From Pseudomonas sp. S37 (lineage in GTDB: Bacteria; Pseudomonadota; Gammaproteobacteria; Pseudomonadales; Pseudomonadaceae), in the NCBI RefSeq assembly GCF_016658545.1, contig NZ_JACVZC010000034.1, positions 1-48,713 of the forward strand: DNA of 48,713 nt. Reading direction: 5' to 3'. Positions within the stretch are counted from its first letter, which is position 1, and each line of letters starts with the position of its first letter. A program made the translations under genes and the position numbers. The notes under the pieces were generated by a model. The model was given only the letters and a program-made list of their open reading frames with translations, was not told where the DNA came from and ran no database searches. This document shows positions 25,777 to 34,256 of this stretch, one piece after another.

Positions 25777-25782
25777 TAGAAT
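25777..25782 (+). promoter_or_regulatory. Possible map -10 element
   Basis: TAGAAT lies 51 bases upstream of the map ATG. No convincing -35 box is present at the right distance, so this is a weak call. Confidence 0.3.
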
Positions 25783-25833
25783 CCGGCCTTTCCCGTTTGT
25801 TCGCGCCGTGCACGGCGCCGTAGAGAGCCTGTA

Positions 25834-26616
25834 ATGACCGTCACCATCAAGACCGCAGAAGACATCGAAAAGATGCGCATCGCTGGCCGCCTGGCCGCCG
25901 ACGTGCTGGAAATGATCGAAGAACACGTCAAGCCCGGTGTCACCACCGAAGAGCTCGACCGCCTGTGCCACGACTATATCGTCAATGTCCAGCAGGCCAT
26001 CCCGGCACCGCTCAACTACAAGGGCTACCCGAAGTCGATCTGCACCTCGATCAACCATGTGGTCTGCCACGGCATCCCCAACGACAAGCCGCTCAAGGAC
26101 GGTGACACGCTGAACATCGACGTCACCGTGATCAAGGACGGCTACCACGGCGACACCAGCCGCATGTTCCACGTGGGCACCGTACCGGTCTGGGCCGAGC
26201 GCCTGTCCAAGGTGACCCAGGAGTGCATGTACAAGGCCATCGAACTGGTCAAGCCGGGCTGCCGCCTGGGCGACATCGGCGAAGTGATCCAGAAGCACGC
26301 GGAAAAGAACGGCTTCTCGGTGGTGCGTGAATTCTGCGGCCACGGCATCGGCAAGGTGTTCCACGAAGAGCCGCAGATCCTCCACTACGGCCGCGCCGGC
26401 ACCGGCATGGAACTGAAAGAAGGCATGACGTTCACCATCGAGCCGATGATCAACCAGGGCAAGGCCGACACCAAAGTACTGGGCGACGGCTGGACCGCCA
26501 TCACCAAGGACCGCAAGCTCTCGGCCCAGTGGGAACACACCTTGGTGGTGACCGCGACCGGCTACGAGATCTTCACCCTGCGCAAGGACGACACCATCCC
26601 GCGCACTTCGGCCTGA
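25834..26616 (+). CDS. map: Methionine aminopeptidase, type I
   Basis: Removes the initiator methionine from nascent proteins; metal-dependent and essential. 260 residues. The five metal ligands and the substrate His are all present: H79 (CHGIPND), D96 (NIDVTV), D107 (GYHGDTSRMF), H170 (CGHGIG), E203 (TIEPM) and E234 (WEHTLV). Divergent from rpsB, with a GAGA ribosome-binding match before ATG. It is followed after 42 bases by glnD, the order found in P. aeruginosa. Confidence 0.98.
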   Translation: MTVTIKTAEDIEKMRIAGRLAADVLEMIEEHVKPGVTTEELDRLCHDYIVNVQQAIPAPLNYKGYPKSICTSINHVVCHGIPNDKPLKDGDTLNIDVTVIKDGYHGDTSRMFHVGTVPVWAERLSKVTQECMYKAIELVKPGCRLGDIGEVIQKHAEKNGFSVVREFCGHGIGKVFHEEPQILHYGRAGTGMELKEGMTFTIEPMINQGKADTKVLGDGWTAITKDRKLSAQWEHTLVVTATGYEIFTLRKDDTIPRTSA

Positions 26617-26658
26617 CCGTACCCCGACAGGCCACCCCCACGACAGGAACGTGACGCG

Positions 26659-29361
26659 ATGCCCCAGGTGGATCCCGAGCTGTTCGACCGCGGCCAGTTC
26701 CAGGCGGAACTGGCCCTCAAGGCGAGCCCTATCGCCGCCTTCAAGAAAGCCATCCGCCTGGCCGGCGAGGTGCTCGACAAGCGTTTTCGCGCCGGCAGCG
26801 AAATCCGCCCGCTGATCGAGGCCCGCGCCTGGCTTGTCGACAACATCCTGCAACAGGCATGGAACCAGTTCGACTGGGGCGACCCTGGCGGCATTGCCCT
26901 GGTCGCGGTAGGCGGCTACGGGCGCGGCGAACTGCACCCACACTCGGACATCGACCTGCTGATCCTGCTGGGCGCCGCCGAGCACGAGCAGTACCGCGAC
27001 GCCATCGAGCGCTTCCTTACCCTGCTGTGGGACATCGGCCTGGAAGTGGGCCAGAGCGTGCGCACCGTCGACGAGTGCGCCGAGCAGGCCCGCGCCGACC
27101 TGACGGTGATCACCAACCTGATGGAAAGCCGCACCATTGCCGGCCCCGAGGCGTTGCGCCAGCGCATGCTGGAAGTGACCAGCACCGCGCACATGTGGCC
27201 AAGCAAGGAATTCTTCCTGGCCAAGCGCGCAGAGCTGAAGGCCCGCCACCACAAGTACAACGACACCGAATACAACCTCGAACCCAACGTCAAGGGCTCA
27301 CCCGGCGGCCTGCGCGACATCCAGACCGTGCTTTGGGTGGCCCGCCGCCAGTACGGCACCCTCAACCTGCACGCACTGGCCGGCGAAGGCTTTTTGCTGG
27401 AAAGCGAGAACGAGCTGCTGGCATCGTCCCAGGACTTCCTGTGGAAGGTGCGCTACGCCCTGCACATGCTGGCGGGGCGCTCTGAAGACCGCTTGCTGTT
27501 CGACCATCAGCGCAGCCTGGCCGCGCTGCTGGGCTACAGCGACGAAAACCCCAAGCGGGCGATCGAGCAGTTCATGACCCAGTACTACCGGGTGGTGATG
27601 AGCATCAGCCAGTTGTGCGACCTGATCATCCAGCACTTCGAAGAAGTCATCCTCGCCGACGAGGAAAGCGGCAGCACCCAGCCACTGAACGCACGCTTCC
27701 GCCTGCATGACGGCTATATCGAGGCCGCCAACCCGAACGTGTTCAAGCGCACCCCGTTCGCCATGCTGGAGATCTTCGTGCTGATGGCCCAGCACCCGGA
27801 GATCAAGGGCGTACGTGCCGATACCGTGCGCCTGCTGCGCGAGCACCGGCACCTGATCGACGACACCTTCCGCACCGATATCCGCAACACCAGCCTGTTC
27901 ATCGAGCTGTTCAAGTGCGAAATCGGCATCCACCGCAACCTGCGGCGGATGAACCGCTACAGCATTCTTGGCCGCTACTTGCCAGAGTTCGGCCTGATTG
28001 TCGGGCAGATGCAGCACGACCTGTTCCACATCTATACGGTCGATGCCCACACCCTCAACCTCATCAAGCACCTGCGCAAGCTGCAGTACACGCCGGTGTC
28101 CGAGAAATTCCCGCTGGCCAGCAAACTCATGGGGCGCCTGCCCAAGCCCGAGCTGATCTACCTGGCCGGCCTGTACCACGACATCGGCAAGGGCCGCCAG
28201 GGAGACCACTCGGAGATCGGTGCCGTCGATGCGCAGAAGTTCTGCGAACGCCACCAGCTGCCAGCCTGGGACAGCCGGCTGATCGTCTGGCTGGTGCTGA
28301 ACCACCTGGTGATGTCGACCACTGCCCAGCGCAAGGACTTGTCCGACCCGCAGGTGATCAACGACTTTGCCCTGCACGTAGGCGATGAAACGCGCCTGGA
28401 TTACCTGTACGTGCTGACCGTGGCCGACATCAATGCCACCAACCCCAGCCTGTGGAACTCGTGGCGCGCCAGCCTGCTGCGCCAGCTTTACAGCGAGACC
28501 AAGCGCGCCTTGCGCCGCGGCCTGGAAAACCCGCTGGACCGCGAAGAGCAGATTCGCCAGACCCAGTCTGCTGCGCTGGATATCCTGGTGCGCGAGGGCA
28601 CCGACCCGGACGATGTCGAGCAATTGTGGTCGCAGCTGGGCGATGACTACTTCCTCAAGCACACCGCCGCCGACGTGGCCTGGCACAGTGACGCGATCCT
28701 GCAGCAGCCAGCCGATGGCGGGCCACTGGTGCTGATCAAGGAAACCACCCAGCGCGAATTCGAGGGCGGTACGCAGATCTTCATCTATGCCCCCGACCAG
28801 CACGACTTCTTTGCCGTGACGGTGGCGGCCATGTCGCAGCTGAACCTGAACATTCACGACGCGCGGATCATCACCTCGAGCAGCCAGTTCACGCTCGACA
28901 CCTACATCGTGCTGGACAACGACGGCGGCTCGATCGGCGACAACCCGCAGCGGGTGCGGCAGATTCGCGACGGCCTGACCGAGGCGCTGCGCAACCCCGA
29001 GGACTATCCGACGATCATCCAGCGCCGGGTACCGCGCCAGCTCAAGCATTTCGACTTCCCGCCGCAGGTGACCATTCTCAACGATGCCCAGCGGCCGGTG
29101 ACCATCCTCGAGATCACCGCCCCCGACCGCCCGGGCCTGCTGGCCCGGCTGGGGCGGATATTCCTGGAGTTCGACCTGTCGCTGCAGAACGCCAAGATCG
29201 CCACCCTGGGCGAGCGGGTGGAGGACGTGTTCTTCATCACCGATGCCAACAACCAGCCGCTGTCCGACCCGCAACTGTGCAGCCGCCTGCAGGAAGCCAT
29301 CGTGCAACAACTGCAGGCCGGCCAAGGTAGCGACACCAGCCCGACCCGCGTGACCCTTTAA
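26659..29361 (+). CDS. glnD: Bifunctional uridylyltransferase/uridylyl-removing enzyme GlnD
   Basis: Nitrogen sensor: uridylylates PII (GlnB/GlnK) when glutamine is low and removes UMP when it is high. 900 residues in the usual four-part order: nucleotidyltransferase domain with [17 protein letters not shown] (residues 85-101, metal aspartates 97 and 99), a helical linker, an HD domain ([16 protein letters not shown]) for UMP removal, and two C-terminal ACT domains ([15 protein letters not shown] and [20 protein letters not shown]) that bind glutamine. All motifs are intact. dapC starts 30 bases after its stop. Confidence 0.98.
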   Translation: MPQVDPELFDRGQFQAELALKASPIAAFKKAIRLAGEVLDKRFRAGSEIRPLIEARAWLVDNILQQAWNQFDWGDPGGIALVAVGGYGRGELHPHSDIDLLILLGAAEHEQYRDAIERFLTLLWDIGLEVGQSVRTVDECAEQARADLTVITNLMESRTIAGPEALRQRMLEVTSTAHMWPSKEFFLAKRAELKARHHKYNDTEYNLEPNVKGSPGGLRDIQTVLWVARRQYGTLNLHALAGEGFLLESENELLASSQDFLWKVRYALHMLAGRSEDRLLFDHQRSLAALLGYSDENPKRAIEQFMTQYYRVVMSISQLCDLIIQHFEEVILADEESGSTQPLNARFRLHDGYIEAANPNVFKRTPFAMLEIFVLMAQHPEIKGVRADTVRLLREHRHLIDDTFRTDIRNTSLFIELFKCEIGIHRNLRRMNRYSILGRYLPEFGLIVGQMQHDLFHIYTVDAHTLNLIKHLRKLQYTPVSEKFPLASKLMGRLPKPELIYLAGLYHDIGKGRQGDHSEIGAVDAQKFCERHQLPAWDSRLIVWLVLNHLVMSTTAQRKDLSDPQVINDFALHVGDETRLDYLYVLTVADINATNPSLWNSWRASLLRQLYSETKRALRRGLENPLDREEQIRQTQSAALDILVREGTDPDDVEQLWSQLGDDYFLKHTAADVAWHSDAILQQPADGGPLVLIKETTQREFEGGTQIFIYAPDQHDFFAVTVAAMSQLNLNIHDARIITSSSQFTLDTYIVLDNDGGSIGDNPQRVRQIRDGLTEALRNPEDYPTIIQRRVPRQLKHFDFPPQVTILNDAQRPVTILEITAPDRPGLLARLGRIFLEFDLSLQNAKIATLGERVEDVFFITDANNQPLSDPQLCSRLQEAIVQQLQAGQGSDTSPTRVTL

Positions 29362-29391
29362 CGATTAGACGATTGACGAGACCTTGCGCCG

Positions 29392-30588
29392 ATGAACCAT
29401 GCCTTGACCCAGCTTCAGCCCTACCCGTTCGAAAAGCTCCGCGCCCTGCTGGGCAGCGTGAAGCCTGCGGCGGACAAACGCGCCATCGCCCTGTCGATCG
29501 GTGAGCCGAAGCACGCATCGCCGGCGTTCGTCGCCCAGGCCATGGCCGACAACCTCGACAAGCTGGCGGTGTACCCCAGCACCCTCGGCCTGCCGGCCCT
29601 GCGCCAGGCCATCGGCCAGTGGTGCGAGCGGCGTTTTGGCGTGCCGGCTGGCTGGCTGGACGCCGACCGCCACATCCTGCCGGTCAATGGCACCCGTGAA
29701 GCGCTGTTCGCCTTCACCCAGGCCGTGGTCAACCGCGCCGATGATGGCCTGGTGGTCAGCCCCAACCCGTTCTATCAGATTTACGAAGGTGCAGCATTGC
29801 TGGCCGGTGCTACCCCGCACTACCTGCCGTGCCTGGAAAACAACGGTTTCAACCCGGACTTCGACGCTGTGCCGGCCGACGTGTGGCAGCGCTGCCAGGT
29901 TTTGTTCCTGTGCTCGCCAGGCAACCCGACTGGCGCGCTGGTGCCGATGGATACCCTGAAAAAGCTGATTGCCCTGGCCGACGAGCACGACTTCGTGATT
30001 GCCGCCGACGAATGCTACAGCGAGCTGTACTTCGACGAAGACGCGCCGCCGCCGGGCCTGCTGACCGCCTGCGCCGAGCTGGGCCGCAGCGACTTCAAGC
30101 GCTGCGTGGTGTTCCACAGCCTGTCCAAGCGTTCCAACCTGCCGGGCCTGCGCTCGGGCTTTGTCGCCGGCGATGCCGAGATCATCAAGCCGTTCCTGCT
30201 GTACCGCACCTACCACGGCTGCGCCATGCCGGTGCAAACCCAGCTGGCCAGCATCGCCGCCTGGCAGGACGAGGCGCATGTGCGCGATAACCGCGACCAG
30301 TACCGCGCCAAGTACGATGCCGTGCTGGACATTCTGCAACCGGTACTCGACGTGCAACGCCCGGACGGCAGCTTCTACCTGTGGGCCAAGGTACCGGGCG
30401 ACGATGCCGAATTCACCCGCGACCTGTTCGAGGCCCAGCATGTGACGGTAGTACCGGGGTCTTACCTGTCGCGCGAAGTGGACGGCGTGAACCCGGGTGC
30501 CGGGCGAGTGCGCATGGCCCTGGTTGCACCGCTGGCCGAATGCATCGAGGCGGCGGAGCGGATTCGCGCGTTCCTGGAAACCCGCTGA
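29392..30588 (+). CDS. dapC: Succinyldiaminopimelate transaminase DapC
   Basis: Class I/II PLP aminotransferase. 398 residues. The PLP lysine lies in FHSLSKRSNLPGLRSGF; the substrate and PLP contacts GTREALFAF, SPGNPTGA and ADECYSELYF are present. The DapC family, found beside glnD in Pseudomonas, converts N-succinyl-2-amino-6-ketopimelate to N-succinyl-LL-diaminopimelate with glutamate. The nearby dapD and dapE support this over a general aspartate aminotransferase. The ribosome-binding site is weak. The gene ends before a REP pair, convergent with the antiporter. Confidence 0.9.
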   Translation: MNHALTQLQPYPFEKLRALLGSVKPAADKRAIALSIGEPKHASPAFVAQAMADNLDKLAVYPSTLGLPALRQAIGQWCERRFGVPAGWLDADRHILPVNGTREALFAFTQAVVNRADDGLVVSPNPFYQIYEGAALLAGATPHYLPCLENNGFNPDFDAVPADVWQRCQVLFLCSPGNPTGALVPMDTLKKLIALADEHDFVIAADECYSELYFDEDAPPPGLLTACAELGRSDFKRCVVFHSLSKRSNLPGLRSGFVAGDAEIIKPFLLYRTYHGCAMPVQTQLASIAAWQDEAHVRDNRDQYRAKYDAVLDILQPVLDVQRPDGSFYLWAKVPGDDAEFTRDLFEAQHVTVVPGSYLSREVDGVNPGAGRVRMALVAPLAECIEAAERIRAFLETR

Positions 30589-30625
30589 TTAACAGGGGCC
30601 GCCCCCCCTTGAATACTGTGCACTA

Positions 30626-30714
30626 CCTGTGGGAGCGGGTTCACCCGCGAACACCGGCGCAGCCGGTGCCATACACCGCGCCGCCTGGTTCGCGGGTGAA
30701 CCCGCTCCCACAGG
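30626..30714. repeat. Inverted REP pair between dapC and the antiporter
   Basis: CCTGTGGGAGCGGGTTCACC... (30626-30671, with the ACCGGCGCAGCCGGT side stem) and ...GTTCGCGGGTGAACCCGCTC... (30688-30714) are inverted copies. They lie between two convergent genes and could act as a hairpin that stops both transcripts. Confidence 0.85.
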
Positions 30715-30737
30715 GGCTGCTGAGCAGCCCCTTGGAT

Positions 30738-32384
30738 CTACTTGACCGACCCCAGGTTAGCCTCACTCATATCCAGCTCGCCCAACACCTGCCGCACCAC
30801 CTCATCGCCCACCTCGTGCTGGCGATGCAGGTTATACAGCTCAAGCCGCTGCGCCCTTAGCGCCCGCAAGCGCAAACGCCGCTCCAGCAAGTCCATCTGC
30901 TCGGCCAGGGCCTTGGCCTCGGCACTGTCGTTATAGCTGTCCAGTTCATCCCGGTACTCCGCCATCAACCGTGCCTTCAGCTCGGTCGCCAGGGTCGCCT
31001 GGGCGGCATCCTGCGGGGCGTTGCTGTCGATCACTTCCTCTGCCTCCAGGGCATGGATCGCCGCCTCCGCCGTGCGCCGCCAGGCCTCCTGCACCTCTTG
31101 GTGCAAGCGTTCGTCCGGGCTTTTGGTTACCCCTCGCAGCAGCAGCGGCAAGGCGATACAGGCGCTGATCAACGACAACAGAATCACCCCCGCGGCAATG
31201 AAGATCAGCAAATCACGCTCCGGGAACGCCTCACCCGCGCCCATCAGCAGCGGCACCGACATCACACCGGCCAGGGTCACCGCACCGCGCACCCCGCCCA
31301 AGGTCAGCAGCCAGCAGGAGCGCGCGGTAGGCATCAGCACCAGCGCCGGCTTGCCGCGCCAGCGCCGCACCACACCGATCGAACGCCAGATGCTCTGCAC
31401 CCAGATGAACCGCAGCAGGATCAGCGCGGCAAAGATCGCCACCACGTCCAGGCAGCGGTAGGCCAGGGTCGGCCACACAGTCGCTTCGTGGCTGACCACC
31501 GCCTTGATGATGTCTGGCAACTGCAGGCCCAGCAGCAGGAAGATCAGCCCGTTGAAGGCAAACTCCAGCAGCGACCACACGCTGCGGTTGAGCAGGCGCG
31601 TACTGGTCTGGCGTGGCAGCAGGTCTAGCCAGCTCTGCATCATGCCGGCAGCCACTGCCGAGAGAATGCCCGATACGCCCAGGCGCTCGGCCAGCACATA
31701 GGCCGCAAACGGCAGCAGCAACATGAACACCACGTGGGTGGCGGGGTCGTCCCAACCGCGGGTGATCATCCACATGCGCAGGCGGCCGATCAGCCAGCTC
31801 AAGGCCACGCCCACCGCCAGGCCGCCCAGTGCAACCAGCACGAAGCTGAAACTGGCGTCGGCCAGCGAGAACACCCCGGTGATCGCCGCCGCCAAGGCGA
31901 ACTTGAAGGTCACCAGGCCCGACGCGTCGTTCATCAGCGCCTCGCCCTGCAGCATGTGCATCAGCGGGGTGGGCAGGCGGTCTTGGGTAATCGCCGAAAC
32001 GGCCACGGCATCGGTCGGCGACAGCACGGCGGCCAGGGCAAAGGCCACTGGCAGCGGGATGCTGGGCATCAGCCAGTGAATGAAGTATCCGGCGCCGACC
32101 ACGGTGAACAACACCAGCCCCACGGCCAGTGCCACCACCGGCCCGCGAATGCGCCACAGTTCGCGCTTGGGAATGCGCCAGCCGTCGGCAAACAGCAGCG
32201 GCGGCAGGAACAGGAACAGGAACAGCTCAGGGTCCAGGGCCACATGCAGGCCCAGCGTCGGCCATGCCAGCAAAGCCCCCGCGGCAATCTGCACCAGCGG
32301 CAAGGGCAGCGGGATCATGCGGCCGACCAGCTTCGACAGGCTGACCAGGGTCAACAGGATGAGGACGGTATAGGCGGACTGCAT
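30738..32384 (-). CDS. CPA1-family Na+/H+ antiporter
   Basis: Inner-membrane cation-proton exchanger. 548 residues from MQSAYTVLIL; about 12 hydrophobic segments in the first 420 residues, then a charged cytoplasmic tail with coiled-coil character (residues about 430-540, RDELDSYNDSAEAKALAEQMDLLERRL). ALAAVLSPTDAVAV and EALMNDASGLVTFKFAL hold the conserved ion-site residues (Asp pair) of the NhaP/NHE type. An alternative start 18 codons upstream is unlikely. The P. aeruginosa equivalent occupies the same place after dapC. The exact ion (Na+, K+ or Li+) cannot be told from sequence. Confidence 0.9.
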   Translation of the reverse strand: MQSAYTVLILLTLVSLSKLVGRMIPLPLPLVQIAAGALLAWPTLGLHVALDPELFLFLFLPPLLFADGWRIPKRELWRIRGPVVALAVGLVLFTVVGAGYFIHWLMPSIPLPVAFALAAVLSPTDAVAVSAITQDRLPTPLMHMLQGEALMNDASGLVTFKFALAAAITGVFSLADASFSFVLVALGGLAVGVALSWLIGRLRMWMITRGWDDPATHVVFMLLLPFAAYVLAERLGVSGILSAVAAGMMQSWLDLLPRQTSTRLLNRSVWSLLEFAFNGLIFLLLGLQLPDIIKAVVSHEATVWPTLAYRCLDVVAIFAALILLRFIWVQSIWRSIGVVRRWRGKPALVLMPTARSCWLLTLGGVRGAVTLAGVMSVPLLMGAGEAFPERDLLIFIAAGVILLSLISACIALPLLLRGVTKSPDERLHQEVQEAWRRTAEAAIHALEAEEVIDSNAPQDAAQATLATELKARLMAEYRDELDSYNDSAEAKALAEQMDLLERRLRLRALRAQRLELYNLHRQHEVGDEVVRQVLGELDMSEANLGSVK

Positions 32385-32528
32385 CCGGTAAGGCTTCCTT
32401 TGTGAACCAGAAACGACAACAGGGCGAAACATCGCCATTGAAACAATATGTTAGCGGCGATCGACGAGTTGAGGCCGCTGCACGATAGTCGCAAGGGAAC
32501 CACAAATGTGTAACACGATGCGTCTCCA

Positions 32529-32562
32529 GTTGAAAAAACAAGACCCGCCGAAGCGGGTCTTG
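32529..32562 (-). terminator. Intrinsic terminator of the toxin-antitoxin operon
   Basis: On the minus strand CAAGACCCGC, loop TTCG, GCGGGTCTTG, then TTTTTTC: a perfect 10-bp stem with a stable UUCG-type tetraloop and six T. It starts 14 bases after the antitoxin stop, so it belongs to the TA operon and shields the antiporter gene. Confidence 0.9.
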
Positions 32563-32576
32563 GTTAATCCAAATGT

Positions 32577-32891
32577 TCACACGGCTTCGAGCCGCTCCAG
32601 CATATCCGGGTATTTTTCTACCAGCTTGAGCAACATTGCCGCCTGAGGGTTCGGACTGGCTTTGTCTTGCTCCCAGTTCCGGAGCGTCGCTGCTTTCGTT
32701 CTGATGCACCTAGCAAATACCTCCTGTGACATACGCAGACCTTCACGTATGGCGACAATCTCCTGCGAGGTCACCTTAGGTGCATCCGATGCCTTTACAT
32801 GATGCTGGCGCAGGGTGATTTTCCCCTCGCGCTGCGCTTTCATCTCGTCGATGCCGCTCATCATCTCGGCAAACAAATCACGCTTTTTCAT
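32577..32891 (-). CDS. XRE-family antitoxin (HigA/NadS-like), partner of the upstream RelE-like toxin
   Basis: 104 residues. The N-terminal half is charged (MKKRDLFAEMMSGIDEMKAQ) and the C-terminal half is a helix-turn-helix of Cro/CI type (VAIREGLRMSQEVFARCI followed by RTKAATLRNWEQDKASPNPQ). This is the architecture of antitoxins encoded after a RelE/HigB-type toxin; the DNA-binding half likely represses the operon. The ATG directly follows the toxin TGA with no gap, so translation is coupled. A strong terminator follows. The sequence is more A+T-rich than its neighbours, which suggests acquisition by transfer. Confidence 0.85.
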   Translation of the reverse strand: MKKRDLFAEMMSGIDEMKAQREGKITLRQHHVKASDAPKVTSQEIVAIREGLRMSQEVFARCIRTKAATLRNWEQDKASPNPQAAMLLKLVEKYPDMLERLEAV

Positions 32892-33260
32892 TCACTTACT
32901 CCTCTGCCTGACCGATCGCTTCGCTTTTCGCGCCTCGACTTCCACAGTGATGGCCTGTTTCAAAGCCCTCTCCTGATCGCAGGTGAGATTCTCAAGTTCA
33001 TCCTTGTCATAAATCGCAAACATCCACATTTGCCCATCGCTGGACAACCAGTAGTAGATTACTCGCAGGCCGCCACGCTTCCCCTTACCACGGCGCCTGT
33101 CTCCCCAGCGAAGCTTCCTGAAGCCGCCGGTACGAGGCATGACATCGCCGCACTCAGGGTTTATCAGCAGTTCCTGCTGCAGCGCTTTGTACTCGTCATC
33201 GCTTAGGTAGTCCGACACGGTAGCGGTGAAGGAGGATGTCTCGAAGAAAATAGCTTCCAT
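32892..33260 (-). CDS. RelE/HigB-family toxin (type II TA)
   Basis: 122 residues starting MEAIFFETSSFTATVSDYLS. The LSDDEYKALQQELLINPECGDVMPRTGG segment and the GGLRVIYYWLSSDGQMWMFAIYDKDE core are typical of RelE-superfamily mRNA interferases that cut mRNA at the ribosome; basic residues cluster at RRRGKGKRGG and at the C-terminus. The frame is open 49 codons upstream, but those run through the promoter. Toxin-first order, opposite to classical relBE. The -10 box is only 6 bases from the ATG, so the mRNA may be leaderless. Activity was not established; the catalytic residues of this subfamily are not well defined. Confidence 0.85.
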   Translation of the reverse strand: MEAIFFETSSFTATVSDYLSDDEYKALQQELLINPECGDVMPRTGGFRKLRWGDRRRGKGKRGGLRVIYYWLSSDGQMWMFAIYDKDELENLTCDQERALKQAITVEVEARKAKRSVRQRSK

Positions 33261-33266
33261 GTAGAA

Positions 33267-33295
33267 ACCATACGCAAGTTGCACACACTTAACAA
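33267..33295 (-). promoter_or_regulatory. Promoter of the toxin-antitoxin operon
   Basis: On the minus strand TTGTTA (33290-33295), a 17-base spacer, and TATGGT (33267-33272). The -10 box ends 6 bases before the toxin ATG, so transcription would begin at or next to the start codon. The spacer contains AAGT...ACTT (33276-33290), a possible weak repressor half-site pair. Confidence 0.6.
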
Positions 33296-33380
33296 CATTG
33301 GCCACTGCCCGTTTGTCGCTGCAGGGCCGTCGCCGTCGCACAACACTCCCAGGCGCCCCATGAACGCACCAGATCAGGAC

Positions 33381-33408
33381 TTGAGTTGTCAGGATCCAGT
33401 CGTACAAT
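33381..33408 (+). promoter_or_regulatory. Promoter of graA
   Basis: TTGAGT (33381-33386), 16-base spacer, TACAAT (33403-33408): a good sigma-70 match on the plus strand, 45 bases before the graA ATG and divergent from the toxin promoter. Confidence 0.65.
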
Positions 33409-33413
33409 CACCC

Positions 33414-33430
33414 TTAACAAATAACGTTAA
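33414..33430. promoter_or_regulatory. Operator-like palindrome before graA
   Basis: TTAAC (33414-33418) and GTTAA (33426-33430) form an inverted repeat, and the right part reads ATAACGTTAA, one base off the TTAACGTTAA site that I recall for P. aeruginosa HigA. It begins 5 bases after the -10 box, so bound antitoxin would block the promoter. Confidence 0.55.
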
Positions 33431-33452
33431 GCATTCAGCCCTCAGGTGCATC

Positions 33453-33752
33453 ATGCTCAAGAACGGTATGCGTCCAATTCATCCCGGTGAAGTCCTGCGT
33501 GAGGACTTCCAGAAAGAAATGGGTTTCAGCGCCGCGGCATTGGCCAGAGCGCTTGGCGTAGCCACGCCAACCGTCAACAACATCTTGCGCGAGCGGGGCG
33601 GTGTTTCCGCCGACATGGCGCTGCGCTTGTCCATCTGCCTGGACACCACTCCCGAATTCTGGCTCAACCTGCAGACCGCCTTCGATCTGCGCACCGCCGA
33701 ACAGCAACACGGTGATGAGATCATCGGATCGGTGCAGCGCCTGGTCGCTTGA
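33453..33752 (+). CDS. graA: HigA-family antitoxin GraA, without an adjacent toxin gene
   Basis: 99 residues starting MLKNGMRPIHPGEVLREDF. The HPGE(V/I)LRE(D/E)F signature, the helix-turn-helix (GFSAAALARALGVATPTVNNIL) and the LSICLDTTPEFWLNLQ tail define the HigA/VapI group. It closely matches my memory of P. putida GraA, which neutralises the toxin GraT and represses graTA. In that operon graT comes first; here no graT-like frame exists between the promoter and graA. The P. putida locus lies next to the antiporter and dapC genes, as here. Another HigA paralogue cannot be excluded. Confidence 0.75.
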   Translation: MLKNGMRPIHPGEVLREDFQKEMGFSAAALARALGVATPTVNNILRERGGVSADMALRLSICLDTTPEFWLNLQTAFDLRTAEQQHGDEIIGSVQRLVA

Positions 33753-33776
33753 ACACACCTTGATCAATAAACATGG

Positions 33777-33796
33777 GCGCCACGGGCGTGGCGCCG
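33777..33796. repeat. Hairpin between graA and the ArsC-like gene
   Basis: GGCGCCAC (33777-33784), loop GGGC, GTGGCGCC (33789-33796): perfect 8-bp stem, no T-run. It may mark the end of the graA transcript. Confidence 0.4.
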
Positions 33797-33877
33797 CGAG
33801 GTTGCTTCCCGCATAATCCCGCGACTGACATCGAAAAACGGAGAGATTGGGGCAACCTGTGATCCCCAATGCACACA

Positions 33878-34225
33878 ATGACCTACACGCTCTACGGCAT
33901 CAAAGCTTGTGACACCATGAAAAAGGCACGCACCTGGCTCGAAGACCAGGCCATCGCCTACGAATTCCACGATTACAAAACCCAAGGCATCGACCGTGAC
34001 AGCCTGAACCGCTGGTGCGACGAACACGGCTGGGAAGTCATCCTCAACCGTGCCGGCACCACCTTCCGCAAGCTGGACGACGCCAGCAAGGCAGACCTCG
34101 ACCAGGCCAAGGCCGTCGAGTTGATGCTGGCCCAGCCGTCGATGATCAAGCGCCCGGTGCTCGACCTTGGCGCGCGTACCCTGGTCGGTTTCAAGCCCGA
34201 CCTGTACGCCGCTGCCCTGGCCTGA
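33878..34225 (+). CDS. ArsC/Spx-family reductase-like protein (YffB type)
   Basis: 115 residues with a thioredoxin-like fold of the ArsC/Spx group: MTYTLYGIKACDTMKKARTW carries the single N-terminal Cys (residue 11) and the TPxxK-like helix; NRAGTTFRKL and the C-terminal PSMIKRPVLDL with cis-Pro region are typical of YffB proteins. Often annotated arsenate reductase, but the full set of arsenate-reductase residues is not clear here, so glutathione-dependent thiol chemistry of unknown target is safer. A start 3 codons earlier (33869) is possible. It precedes dapD by 31 bases and may be co-transcribed. Confidence 0.85.
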   Translation: MTYTLYGIKACDTMKKARTWLEDQAIAYEFHDYKTQGIDRDSLNRWCDEHGWEVILNRAGTTFRKLDDASKADLDQAKAVELMLAQPSMIKRPVLDLGARTLVGFKPDLYAAALA

Positions 34226-34256
34226 GCCCCTCCCCTATTTCGCACGAGGTAATCAC

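Noticed and set aside
25747..27252. Open frame of 501 codons opposite map and glnD
   Set aside because: Spans two real genes on the other strand and has no recognisable motif.
33878..34225. Arsenate resistance gene
   Set aside because: The YffB-like group is broadly conserved next to dapD and there is no arsR or arsB nearby, so a resistance role is not supported.
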